Shown here in pieces: positions 33,414 through 42,572 of a stretch of DNA of 56,730 nucleotides. Under the pieces are notes generated by a model, which had not been told where the DNA came from, did not search any database, and saw nothing but the letters and a program-made list of their open reading frames with translations. Positions within the stretch are counted from its first letter, which is position 1. Every line of letters begins with the position of its first letter. This DNA is from Clostridiales bacterium (GTDB lineage Bacteria > Bacillota > Clostridia > Saccharofermentanales > Saccharofermentanaceae): NCBI GenBank assembly GCA_017961235.1, contig JAGCXQ010000044.1, positions 1-56,730 on the forward strand, given 5' to 3'. The translations under genes and the position numbers were made by a program.

Positions 33414-36400
33414 TCAGATGATGTCCTTGTGGTGATCCTGCAGGCTCTTTACCGGGAAGTTCGGGTTTTCTTTATATGCCTTGATACCCTCGGCGCTGGC
33501 CTTGGCTGCCGCCATCGTGGTGATGTACGGAACTCTGTGGCGGATCGCTTCTTTTCTGATATAGCTGTCGTTATGAGCAGATGTCTTTCCGGCCGGAGTA
33601 TTGATGATCAGCTGGATCTCGCCGTTGGTGATCTTGTCGGTGATGTTCGGACGGCCTTCGTAGAGCTTATTTACGCGCTCAGCATCGATGCCGGCTTCCT
33701 TGATCATCTCGAAGGTCTTACCGGTAGCGAGGATGTGGAATCCGAGTTCGTCAAATGCCTTGGCGATGTCGATGAGCTCATCCTTATCGCGGTCACATAC
33801 GGACAGGAGGACATTACCCTCGGACGGAAGCTTCGTCTGGGTCGCCTCCTGAGCCTTGAAGTAAGCCTCACCGAAGGACTCGGAAATACCGAGGACCTCA
33901 CCGGTAGATCTCATCTCCGGTCCGAGAACCGGGTCAACTTCCTGGAACATATTGAACGGGAAGACAGCTTCCTTGACGCCGTAGTGCTTGATGATGCGGT
34001 CCTTGAGCTCCGGTACCGGGGACGGCTTGCCGGTCAGCTCGGATGTCATGATCTCGGTGGCTACCTTAACCATGTTGATCGCGCAGACCTTGGAAACGAG
34101 CGGTACGGTACGGGAAGCACGCGGATTCGCCTCGAGTACATAGACGACATCGTCTTCGATCGCGTACTGCATGTTCATAAGACCTCTAACGTTCATCTCG
34201 ATAGCGATCTTCTTCGTGTATTCCTTGATGGTTGCGATCTGCTTCTCGGTAAGGTTCTTGGAAGGCAGGATGCAGGCGGAGTCACCGGAGTGAACACCTG
34301 CGAGCTCGATGTGCTCCATAACTGCAGGAACGAAGCAGTGCTGTCCATCGGAGATCGCGTCTGCTTCACACTCGGTTGCGTGATGCAGGAAGCGGTCGAT
34401 GAGGATCGGACGGTCCGGTGTAACACCTACGGCTGCGTTCATATATACACGCATCATTTCGTCGTCGTGTACGACTTCCATGCCGCGTCCGCCGAGAACG
34501 TAGGAAGGACGAACCATGACCGGATAACCGATCTTGTTTGCGATCGTAAGAGCGTCATCTACAGTAACTGCCATACCGGCTTCCGGCATCGGGATGCCGA
34601 GACGGTCCATCATTGCGCGGAAGTGATCTCTGTCTTCTGCGAGGTCGATGGTCTCCGGTGTGGTACCAAGAATATTTACGCCGTTCTTCTTGAGGTCAGC
34701 TGCCAGGTTCAGAGGTGTCTGGCCACCGAACTGGGCGATAACGCCGACCGGCTTTTCTTTATCGTGAATAGCGAGAACATCTTCCAGAGTAAGCGGCTCG
34801 AAGTAGAGCTTGTCGGAAGTATCGTAGTCGGTGGAAACCGTCTCCGGGTTGCAGTTGACGATGATGGACTCGAATCCCATCTTCTTCAGTGCGAGAGCGG
34901 CATGTACGCAGCAGTAGTCGAACTCGATACCCTGACCGATACGGTTCGGGCCGCCGCCTAAGATCATGATCTTCTTTCTGTCGGAAGACGGGCTCTTATC
35001 CTCGGAGAGGTGATAGGTGGAGTAGTAGTAAGCTGCATCCTGTGTGCCGCTTACGTGTACGCCTTCCCATGCCTCACGGATGTTGTACTGGTAACGAGCA
35101 TTTCTGATATCTTCTTCCGGAACCTCGAGGAGCTTGCTGAGGTAACGGTCGGAGAAGCCGTCGAGCTTTGCCTGACGGAGAGTATCCTCTGCCGGAACAG
35201 CGCCCTTGATCTTCAGAAGTGCTTCTTCTTCCTGAACGAGCTCGAGCATCTGCTCTAAGAACCAGTGCTTGATCTTGGTCAGCTGGTAGAGCTCTTCGAT
35301 GGTCGCGCCTTTTCTCAGTGCTTCGTAGAGGATGAACTGTCTGTCGGATGTCGGGTAAGCGAGCATGTGCATCAGTTCTTCCTTGGAAAGGTCGTGGTAG
35401 TTCTTCGCAAAGCCTAAGCCGTAGCGTCCGGTCTCGAGGCTGCGGATCGCCTTCTGGAAAGCTTCCTTATAGGTCTTACCGATGCTCATGACTTCACCTA
35501 CGGCACGCATCTGTGTACCGAGCTTGTCGGAAGCACCCTTGAACTTCTCGAATGCCCAGCGGGCGAACTTGATTACGACATAGTCTCCGTCCGGTACGTA
35601 CTTATCGAGTGTGCCGTACTTGCCGCACGGAATATCGCTAAGTGTCAGACCGCAGGCGAGCATCGCGGAAACGAGAGCGATCGGGAAACCTGTTGCCTTC
35701 GAAGCGAGAGCGGAGGAACGGGAGGTTCTCGGGTTGATCTCGATAACGACGATACGGCCGCTGACCGGATCATGAGCGAACTGGCAGTTGCAGCCGCCGA
35801 TGACGCCGATGGCGCGGATGATCTTGTAGGAATAATCCTGGAGTTTCTTCTGTACATCTTCAGAGATGGTCAGCATCGGAGCAGAGCAGAAGGAGTCACC
35901 GGTATGAACACCGATCGGGTCGATGTTCTCGATGAAGCAGACGGTGATGACATTGTCATCGGCATCGCGGACGACTTCGAGTTCGAGCTCTTCCCAGCCG
36001 GCGATGCACTCCTCAACGAGGACCTGACCGACGAGGGAAGCCTGCAGACCGCGCTCACAGACGATCTTCAGCTCATCAACGTTATAAACGAGGCCGCCGC
36101 CGGCACCGCCCATCGTATAGGCAGGACGGAGAACGACCGGATACTTCAGTTCTTCTGCGATCTTGACCGCTTCATCTACGGAGTAGGCGACGCGGGATCT
36201 CGGCATCTCGATACCGAGGTTGGTCATGGTGTTCTTAAACTCGATTCTGTCTTCACCACGTTCAATGGCATCGACCTGGATACCGATGACCTGAACACCG
36301 TATTTCTTGAGGACACCTGCTTCGGAGAGCTCAGAGCAGAGATTCAGTCCGGACTGGCCGCCGAGGTTCGGAAGAAGGGCATCCGGACGCTCTTTCTCGA

Positions 36401-36632
36401 TGATCTGGGTAAGTCTTGCCAGATTCAAAGGCTCGATGTACGTGATGTCCGCCACATCCGGGTCTGTCATGATGGTTGCCGGGTTACTGTTGACCAGTAC
36501 GATCTCGTAGCCGAGTTTCTTTAAAGCTTTACAAGCCTGAGTACCTGAATAGTCAAACTCGCACGCCTGGCCGATGATGATCGGGCCGGAACCGATGATA
36601 AGGATCTTATTGATATCTTCCCTCTTTGGCAT
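33414..36632 (-). CDS. carB: Carbamoyl-phosphate synthase large subunit
   Basis: Makes carbamoyl phosphate from bicarbonate, ammonia (from the small subunit) and two ATP, for pyrimidine and arginine synthesis. The 1072-residue length equals the usual CarB. Two ATP-grasp halves are visible: GSGPIIIGQACEFDYSGTQACKAL at the N terminus and GGGPNRIGQGIEFDYCCVHAALAL near residue 560, with NCNPETVSTDYD and the C-terminal MGS-like allosteric domain (ILATGKTFEMIKEAG). The ATG at 36632 has the SD GAGGAAG; an upstream in-frame start at 36665 does not. The small subunit gene carA is not adjacent in this window, which is unusual but not rare. Confidence 0.96.
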   Translation of the reverse strand: MPKREDINKILIIGSGPIIIGQACEFDYSGTQACKALKKLGYEIVLVNSNPATIMTDPDVADITYIEPLNLARLTQIIEKERPDALLPNLGGQSGLNLCSELSEAGVLKKYGVQVIGIQVDAIERGEDRIEFKNTMTNLGIEMPRSRVAYSVDEAVKIAEELKYPVVLRPAYTMGGAGGGLVYNVDELKIVCERGLQASLVGQVLVEECIAGWEELELEVVRDADDNVITVCFIENIDPIGVHTGDSFCSAPMLTISEDVQKKLQDYSYKIIRAIGVIGGCNCQFAHDPVSGRIVVIEINPRTSRSSALASKATGFPIALVSAMLACGLTLSDIPCGKYGTLDKYVPDGDYVVIKFARWAFEKFKGASDKLGTQMRAVGEVMSIGKTYKEAFQKAIRSLETGRYGLGFAKNYHDLSKEELMHMLAYPTSDRQFILYEALRKGATIEELYQLTKIKHWFLEQMLELVQEEEALLKIKGAVPAEDTLRQAKLDGFSDRYLSKLLEVPEEDIRNARYQYNIREAWEGVHVSGTQDAAYYYSTYHLSEDKSPSSDRKKIMILGGGPNRIGQGIEFDYCCVHAALALKKMGFESIIVNCNPETVSTDYDTSDKLYFEPLTLEDVLAIHDKEKPVGVIAQFGGQTPLNLAADLKKNGVNILGTTPETIDLAEDRDHFRAMMDRLGIPMPEAGMAVTVDDALTIANKIGYPVMVRPSYVLGGRGMEVVHDDEMMRVYMNAAVGVTPDRPILIDRFLHHATECEADAISDGQHCFVPAVMEHIELAGVHSGDSACILPSKNLTEKQIATIKEYTKKIAIEMNVRGLMNMQYAIEDDVVYVLEANPRASRTVPLVSKVCAINMVKVATEIMTSELTGKPSPVPELKDRIIKHYGVKEAVFPFNMFQEVDPVLGPEMRSTGEVLGISESFGEAYFKAQEATQTKLPSEGNVLLSVCDRDKDELIDIAKAFDELGFHILATGKTFEMIKEAGIDAERVNKLYEGRPNITDKITNGEIQLIINTPAGKTSAHNDSYIRKEAIRHRVPYITTMAAAKASAEGIKAYKENPNFPVKSLQDHHKDII

Positions 36633-37016
36633 GGTATCTTCCTCGCTTATATAATATATATTCACCTATTTAACCCTAATAGGGCATTTTAGCTGGAAAT
36701 ATAATAACAGAAAACCTGTATTTGTGAAACCCAATTCTTGAATATCAAAATATAGATTTTCTTGTCTGTGATGCTTAATGAATATATGTATTTTTCCATA
36801 GCGGCACAGCATATGAACGTCATAATCTTATCTGTTACAATTAGAACGATTCTGTTACAATTAGACTGATTCAAATAATGAAACTCCGGTCCGCCCCATT
36901 CCGTGTCAGATCATCTGCCTGAAGCTGCGTACTATGAGGATCATATTTGCAATATGAAGAGGGCTTCAGCGTCAGGGGTGGCGCAGTATAGCAAACTGCG
37001 GTGAAGGAGTAAGTAG
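36633..37016 (+). promoter_or_regulatory. Divergent intergenic region with direct repeat and structured leader
   Basis: 384 bp between carB and the acyltransferase gene. TCTGTTACAATTAGA occurs at 36831 and again at 36851, a 20-bp direct repeat whose TACAATTAG core is close to LytTR-type half-sites. Nearer the gene, CTGAAGC and GCTTCAG (about 36919 and 36962) form a 7-bp inverted repeat and GCAGT/ACTGC forms a hairpin just before the SD AAGGAG. No known riboswitch consensus was recognised and no gene is supported. Confidence 0.45.
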
Positions 37017-38441
37017 ATGTCATTTACTGAGCTTACTTTTATCTTTATTATTCTCCCGTTATCGATCCTTTTTGCTATGGTGGCAAAGTGGATCCATAAA
37101 GCGAGAGTAAGAATTGTATTAGCACTTGTTCTAAGTTTGGGGATCTTCGCCTACTATGGCTGGAGTGAAATATTCGATTTCATTATTTTTATTTTTCTCG
37201 TATATCTGTCCGGACAGCTGGTACACGCGACGAGAGGCTCCGGGGCCGGGAAAAAGTGGACGGGACTGTCGGTCTCATTACTTACTATTCTTCTGTTCTA
37301 CTGCAAGTATGTCTCGGCTATCCTGAACTGGTGGAATGACTTTCAGATCTTTGAGATCCGGTATTTTCAGCTGATTTCGTTTACCGGAATTTCCTTTATC
37401 GTATTCAGTGCGATCTCGTATGTCGTTGATATCTGGCGCGGAGATGCTGCACCGGGGATGTTTATGGATACCGCGCTGTATCTCTCTTTCTTCCCGAAAC
37501 TTATCTCCGGTCCGATCGTTTTATGGAAGGATTTTCAGAAAGAAACGGTCAAGGATACCTGGCCGGTCGAGAAGGTCAACAAGGGACTGGACCGAATCAT
37601 TATCGGCTATGCCAAGAAACTCATCATCGCTGACACACTTGGTGCGAATATCGCTTACATCCGGAGTATGACGGGCGACGGCATGGACGCACCAACATAC
37701 TGGATCATCGCGATCTTGTATTTTTTCCAGATCTATATGGATTTTTCCGGATACTCGGATATCGCGATCGGACTTATGAATATCTTCGGATTCGATGTGA
37801 AGGAAAACTTCCGGTACCCATATATCTCCAGATCACTCACGGAGTTCTGGCGCAGGTGGCATATCTCTCTCGGAACCTGGTTCCGTGAATATGTCTATAT
37901 TCCGCTGGGAGGAAATCGCAGAGGAAACGTCTATTTTAATCTTTCCGTCGTGTTCCTGCTCACAGGTATCTGGCATGGTGCCAATTTTACTTTCATCATC
38001 TGGGGTGTGGCGCACGGCATCGTCATTGTGGCGGAGCGTGCCGTGAAGGACAAGACCTGGTACAAGAAGATCCCTTCTATTCTGAAATGGGTAGGGACTA
38101 TGCTCTTTGTATTCTTCGGGTGGATCATGTTTATGTCTCCGGATGTGAACAGTGCTTTTGCATTCTACCGTTCACTGTTTTCGAAGACGGATACCATCCT
38201 GAATTTCTCATGGAGATTCTTCGCAACCAGAAGGACGATCACGATATTGACCATCGCTGCGCTGGGTTCTCTTTCCGGACTCTTTTTCCTGAAAGAAGAC
38301 CGGAAGGAGAAACTTCAGAAAGTTCTGGACAGACCGTATATCTTATGGGCTAGATATATAGTACTTCTGGCGATTTTTGCGCTCGATATTCTTTTCCTCG
38401 TGAATTCCAGCTATAGCCCGTTTATCTACATGCAGTTTTAA
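37017..38441 (+). CDS. MBOAT-family O-acyltransferase (AlgI-like)
   Basis: Polytopic membrane protein of 474 residues that transfers acetyl groups across the membrane for polysaccharide O-acetylation. Family landmarks: FQIYMDFSGYSDIAIGLMNIFGF, FRYPYISRSLTEFWRRWHISLGTWFREYVYIPLGGN (His282), and the catalytic His320 in TGIWHGANFTFIIWG. SD AAGGAG, 7 bp before the ATG. Followed after 10 bp by an AlgJ-like partner gene. No glycan synthesis genes are adjacent, so the acceptor polymer (exopolysaccharide or teichoic/peptidoglycan) is unknown. Confidence 0.93.
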   Translation: MSFTELTFIFIILPLSILFAMVAKWIHKARVRIVLALVLSLGIFAYYGWSEIFDFIIFIFLVYLSGQLVHATRGSGAGKKWTGLSVSLLTILLFYCKYVSAILNWWNDFQIFEIRYFQLISFTGISFIVFSAISYVVDIWRGDAAPGMFMDTALYLSFFPKLISGPIVLWKDFQKETVKDTWPVEKVNKGLDRIIIGYAKKLIIADTLGANIAYIRSMTGDGMDAPTYWIIAILYFFQIYMDFSGYSDIAIGLMNIFGFDVKENFRYPYISRSLTEFWRRWHISLGTWFREYVYIPLGGNRRGNVYFNLSVVFLLTGIWHGANFTFIIWGVAHGIVIVAERAVKDKTWYKKIPSILKWVGTMLFVFFGWIMFMSPDVNSAFAFYRSLFSKTDTILNFSWRFFATRRTITILTIAALGSLSGLFFLKEDRKEKLQKVLDRPYILWARYIVLLAIFALDILFLVNSSYSPFIYMQF

Positions 38442-38451
38442 GGAGGAGACG

Positions 38452-40713
38452 ATGAGAAAAGCACTTGGATATATATATTTGCTCGCATTTCTTCTGATCC
38501 TTCTGATCCCGCTGTTTCTGGTCAATACGAAGCGGTATTCTGTTTCTGAGATAGATAACCGCACACTGGCGCTTCCGCCCGAGATCGGAGATAAAGATTT
38601 CCCGCAGACCTTCGAGACGTATCTGAAAGACCGGATCGGATTCCGCACGGAGATGATCAATCTATATACTGTGTTTAATGACACATTTATGGGTGATCTT
38701 ACGCATCCGGGATATATGAACGGAAAGAACGGGTATATTTTCCGAAACATGCACTATAACATCAAGTATGGCGAGTATCACAGGGCGTTTGCAGATTTTG
38801 TCGCAATGATGAAAGACTACTGTGAAGCACGGGGTGTCGATTTTTATTTCGAATTTGAGCCTGAAAAGACTTCTGTTCTCCGGCAATATCTCCCGGACGG
38901 AGTGAACTATGATGATAGCTGGGTCGATCAGCTGATCGCGGAAATTGAAGCGCGTGGGGTGAAGTGTGCTGACAATAAGGCGCTCCTTTCTGAAAAGAGC
39001 AAGACGGAGCAAGTGTTTAATGTGAAATATGATGCAGGACACTGGAATGATCTGGGTTGCTTCTATTCAACAAATAATGTCCTTTCACTTGTACATCAGG
39101 ATCATCCGGAGGTTACGGAACTGCGGATGGATGATTATGATATCGGGACAAAAGTCGAGAAATACATGCCGACATCCCGCTTCGTGCTCAATGAAGAGGT
39201 TCCGGTATTCACCCTGAAGCAAAATGGAGAGAACTTGACTGAAAAGTATCAGGAGGGCCTGTCACTATCGCCGGAATACCAGCACTTCCACTATCTTGTT
39301 AATCCCGGAGAGGAGGCACAGAAGCTTCCGCGATTCCTGGTATTTCAGGGAAGCTACTACAACGGCCGGCCGCAGTTCTATCTTGCCCGTTCCAGTGAGT
39401 ATATCGGAATACACAACTATCAAAATGTATTCCAGCTGGATGAGTACATCAATGCATTTGATCCGGATGTCGTGGTATTTGAAGTCGCGGAATATACTCT
39501 TATGGAGAAATACTTCTCTCTGTCTTCACTGAAGGAGCCGCACTGGAATACTCCTCTGGTCGATCTTCGTAAAGAGGAATCTTCCGATGCGCAGCTTAAT
39601 GCCATACTGGCATCGGCAATAAGATCGGAGAAGAGGGATCTCTGCGTCCTGGAATATGACGGTCTCAAGAGAGTATATGTGTTTAATGACGGGATGCGTG
39701 CTACAAAATACGCATATCTTCTTGCTGGCGAAAAGATCTTCGATCTGACGGAAGATGAGGATGGACTTTGCGGTACACTGATTCCGTCTGACGCGGATCT
39801 GAGCGGGGCGAAGCTCCTTTTTGAAACATATGATGGAGAACGGTATCTCGCCGATGTAGCGATTCGACGGTCGGTTTTCCTGCAAGACGTCTTCGGTGTA
39901 AATAGCAGCAATGCAGTGAAGATCCAAGATGCATCCAAGTATTATTCTGAGTTCGGAACACTTAGCAATGTCTGTGAGATCACGACGGATCTTAAGGACA
40001 ATGAATTTGACCGTCTCCAGATACAGCTCCTTAATATGGAACTGACGAGCAGTACGGTCATCCTGAATACAAATGTGGTGGGCGAATACAGTGATTCATT
40101 CTGCCTGAACGGCCCGACCGGCTGGTACCGGATACGTGTAAAAGCGAACTCGAACTTACAGGATGAGTACATGGATCATTTTGTATTTCTGGAATCGGGA
40201 GCAGAATATGTATATGCTCTGAAACTCCATGAACTCTCGAAGGACCTTCTCATCTTCAGCGATTTTACTGTATTTGGTCCCAGTTCTGCAGAAAACAGAG
40301 TACAAGATGTGGCAGTGGATCCTACTCCTTCCGAGGGTGCGGTCATCCGTGAAGACGGGTCATATGCTTTTGAAACAAAAACAGAAGGAAACCGTTTCAG
40401 CTCGATCGTGCTGCTCGGGGAAAGTTCCACGGACCCTAGCGGATGGATCAACATCGGAAGGGGATCTTCGGCCGGTACATATCACGGCTATTACTGCCAT
40501 AAGGACGCGACCGGACCATGCCGTTTCCTGCTGAAGGGAAACTCGAATCTGAAGGATGAGTATGTCTCATTTACCTGTGACGTGAAGAAGTATGCTCTCT
40601 ACGAGTACACCTTTGAAATCGTCGAACTGGAAGATAAAAAGATCGAGGTGAAAGATTTCCGTTTTGAACAGATCGCGGAAGTGAAAAAGGGTAAAAACAG
40701 CGTTGACAATTAA
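38452..40713 (+). CDS. AlgJ/AlgX-like SGNH protein with long C-terminal extension
   Basis: Membrane-anchored extracytoplasmic protein of 753 residues. One N-terminal membrane segment (about 5-26), then an AlgX/AlgJ-type domain: SEIDNRTLALPPE, DRIGFRTEMINLYT, FDFYFEFEPEKT-type strand, DAGHWNDLGCFY (His of the SGNH site) and RFLVFQGSYYNG (candidate Ser). Residues about 440-750 are an extra beta-rich region with two related modules: GWYRIRVKANSNLQDEY near 565 and CRFLLKGNSNLKDEY near 690. These are not part of standard AlgJ and may bind the glycan. Works with the MBOAT partner 10 bp upstream. SD AAGGAGG. Confidence 0.85.
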   Translation: MRKALGYIYLLAFLLILLIPLFLVNTKRYSVSEIDNRTLALPPEIGDKDFPQTFETYLKDRIGFRTEMINLYTVFNDTFMGDLTHPGYMNGKNGYIFRNMHYNIKYGEYHRAFADFVAMMKDYCEARGVDFYFEFEPEKTSVLRQYLPDGVNYDDSWVDQLIAEIEARGVKCADNKALLSEKSKTEQVFNVKYDAGHWNDLGCFYSTNNVLSLVHQDHPEVTELRMDDYDIGTKVEKYMPTSRFVLNEEVPVFTLKQNGENLTEKYQEGLSLSPEYQHFHYLVNPGEEAQKLPRFLVFQGSYYNGRPQFYLARSSEYIGIHNYQNVFQLDEYINAFDPDVVVFEVAEYTLMEKYFSLSSLKEPHWNTPLVDLRKEESSDAQLNAILASAIRSEKRDLCVLEYDGLKRVYVFNDGMRATKYAYLLAGEKIFDLTEDEDGLCGTLIPSDADLSGAKLLFETYDGERYLADVAIRRSVFLQDVFGVNSSNAVKIQDASKYYSEFGTLSNVCEITTDLKDNEFDRLQIQLLNMELTSSTVILNTNVVGEYSDSFCLNGPTGWYRIRVKANSNLQDEYMDHFVFLESGAEYVYALKLHELSKDLLIFSDFTVFGPSSAENRVQDVAVDPTPSEGAVIREDGSYAFETKTEGNRFSSIVLLGESSTDPSGWINIGRGSSAGTYHGYYCHKDATGPCRFLLKGNSNLKDEYVSFTCDVKKYALYEYTFEIVELEDKKIEVKDFRFEQIAEVKKGKNSVDN

Positions 40714-40759
40714 TTCTTCCGCGTTCATAATTTCATTAGGTATTCCCCAAAACAAGGAG

Positions 40760-40860
40760 GTGACGAAGTTGGATAGTTGTGATGGCAGTTATCGAAGGCG
40801 TGGCTGTTTTGAGAAAAACGATTCAGATGAGAATCACATACGAACACCTCTTCGTCACGA
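40760..40860 (+). ncRNA. Candidate structured RNA in the mgtE leader
   Basis: A closing stem GTGACGAAG/CTTCGTCAC of 9 perfect pairs encloses about 77 nt with internal hairpins GTTTT-GAG-AAAAC and GATTC-AGATGA-GAATC and a GGATA/TTATC pairing. It does not match the M-box (ykoK) consensus as I know it. The leader 40714-41006 also contains a GTGCTTTT word at 40894-40901. Regulation by Mg or by translation of the 34-residue frame is conjecture. Confidence 0.4.
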
Positions 40861-40873
40861 GATGAAAGACTGA
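40769..40873 (+). CDS. Putative 34-residue leader peptide upstream of mgtE
   Basis: TTG start at 40769 with a perfect SD (AAGGAGGTGA, 8 bp spacing); the frame stays open for 34 codons to TGA at 40871. The peptide is very polar and charged: it begins MDSCDGSYRRRGCFEKN and ends LRHEMKD, with two Cys and six Arg. The first bases overlap one arm of a 9-bp stem GTGACGAAG (40760-40768) whose partner CTTCGTCAC lies near the end of the frame (about 40846-40854), so translation would unfold the structure. It lies 134 bp before the Mg transporter gene. It may be a regulatory leader rather than a functional peptide. Confidence 0.5.
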   Translation: MDSCDGSYRRRGCFEKNDSDENHIRTPLRHEMKD

Positions 40874-41006
40874 TCGCCGGACGACCGGTGAGAGTGCTTT
40901 TGCCGAAGAAAAACCTTCGATTTTGATCTGAAACATTTTTCCCATATGCTTCCCTTTATTGCCGGCATGAAAATGCTGAAATTTAGCAAGAGGAGGCGGT
41001 TTTTTC

Positions 41007-42437
41007 ATGGATAACGAGAATGAATCCAAGATCGAGACCGGGATTGAAAATAAAACTGAGACCAGAAATGTAGTCGAGGAGATCATCGCGCTGATCCGTG
41101 CCGATAAGTCGGACGGAGAACTCCGTGCGAAACTCGAAGATTACCATGAGAGCGACATCGCAGACGCGATCGAGCTGATCACCAAAGAAGAACGTAAGAA
41201 ACTGTATCATATCCTCGGCGCCGAGAAGGCTTCCGATATCTTCGCATACCTCGAAGATCCGGAAGAGTACATCGCCGAGCTCGATATCCGATCCGCCGCG
41301 AAGATCATCGAGAACATGGATGCCGACGATGCTGTCGATGTCCTCGAAGAAGTCGATGAAGAGACGCAGGAGAAGATCATCTCCCTCATGGACGATGAGA
41401 GCTCCCAGGACATCAAGCTCATCCAGTCCTATGAGGACGATGAGATCGGATCGAAAATGACTACGAACTTCGTAGTGATCAAGGATGACCTGACGATCAA
41501 GCAGGCGATGAAAGAACTGATCCGCCAGGCGGATGAAAACGATAATATCTCGACCATTTATGTCGTCGATAATGAAGAGAAATTCTACGGAGTGATCGAT
41601 CTGAAGGATCTGATCCGGGCGAGGGACTATGCCAAGCTCGAATCGCTGATCGTCACTTCTTACCCGTATGTACATGACCACGATAAGATCGATGTTTCTA
41701 TCGAAAAGATCAAGGACTACGCCGAGGACTCTATCCCGGTACTCAGCGAAGATAATCAGGTCCTGGGCGTTATCACATCCCAGGACATCATCGAAGTCGT
41801 TGACGATGAGATGGGTGATGACTACGCAAAACTCGCCGGCTTGACCGCGGAGGAGGATCTGAAGGAGACGCTCGGTGAGAGCATGAAAAAGCGCCTGCCC
41901 TGGCTGGTGACGCTTCTCGTTCTCGGATTATTCGTATCTACGGTAGTCGGCCTTTTTGAGACGGTCGTGTCGGAACTGGCCATCGTCGTATGTTTCCAGA
42001 GCCTGATCCTCGATATGGCAGGTAACGTCGGCACCCAGTCACTCGCGGTAACGATCCGCGTGCTGATGGATGAGCACCTGAAGGCCAGTGAGAAGATCAA
42101 GTTCGTCTTAAAAGAAATGCGTGTCGGATTCTTTAACGGCATGCTCCTGGGATCGCTGGCCTTTGTCGGGATCGGCCTTTATGTCATGATCTTCAAGCAT
42201 TACGCGGCGGGCTTCTCTTTTGCCGTGGCGGCATGTGTAGGCGGTTCGCTATGGCTGGCCATGATCGTCAGCAGCCTCGTCGGAACGCTGGTACCGATGT
42301 TCTTCCACAAGATCAAAGTCGATCCGGCGGTCGCATCCGGTCCGCTTATTACGACAGTAAACGATCTGGTCGCCGTTATTACTTACTACGGCTGCGCATG
42401 GATCTTCCTGATCAATCTCTTCCACACGGTGGCCTGA
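41007..42437 (+). CDS. mgtE: MgtE-type magnesium transporter
   Basis: Mg2+ channel/transporter of 476 residues. The cytoplasmic N domain (about 20-150) is rich in acidic residues (YHESDIADAIELI, DADDAVDVLEEVDEE); two CBS domains follow (about 155-280, MTTNFVVIKDDLTIKQAMKELIRQ and SIPVLSEDNQVLGVITSQDI); the C-terminal pore domain has five membrane segments with MAGNVGTQSLAVTIR and DPAVASGPLITTVNDL. SD AGAGGAGG 10 bp before the ATG. It has a long leader with a putative small frame (40769-40873). A strong bidirectional terminator follows. Confidence 0.95.
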   Translation: MDNENESKIETGIENKTETRNVVEEIIALIRADKSDGELRAKLEDYHESDIADAIELITKEERKKLYHILGAEKASDIFAYLEDPEEYIAELDIRSAAKIIENMDADDAVDVLEEVDEETQEKIISLMDDESSQDIKLIQSYEDDEIGSKMTTNFVVIKDDLTIKQAMKELIRQADENDNISTIYVVDNEEKFYGVIDLKDLIRARDYAKLESLIVTSYPYVHDHDKIDVSIEKIKDYAEDSIPVLSEDNQVLGVITSQDIIEVVDDEMGDDYAKLAGLTAEEDLKETLGESMKKRLPWLVTLLVLGLFVSTVVGLFETVVSELAIVVCFQSLILDMAGNVGTQSLAVTIRVLMDEHLKASEKIKFVLKEMRVGFFNGMLLGSLAFVGIGLYVMIFKHYAAGFSFAVAACVGGSLWLAMIVSSLVGTLVPMFFHKIKVDPAVASGPLITTVNDLVAVITYYGCAWIFLINLFHTVA

Positions 42438-42493
42438 AAAGGACCGGAAAACGAAGCTTGCCGGGGCAGGCGAAGAATAGAAATCCGAACATA

Positions 42494-42525
42494 AAAAGAG
42501 CTGCCTTTCAGATGACAGCTCTTTT
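42494..42525. terminator. Bidirectional terminator between mgtE and the Wzz-like gene
   Basis: AAAAGAGCTG (42494-42503) and CAGCTCTTTT (42516-42525), perfect 10-bp stem with U-rich tails on both sides. It serves two convergent genes. Confidence 0.9.
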
Positions 42526-42572
42526 CTTTTGCTTCGTTCTCTGAGTTTTCTGTTATGCTGAGTTTCCGGGGA

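Noticed and set aside
40714..41006. M-box (ykoK) magnesium riboswitch
   Set aside because: An M-box was expected before mgtE, but the conserved M-box blocks as I know them are not visible; left as an unidentified structured leader.
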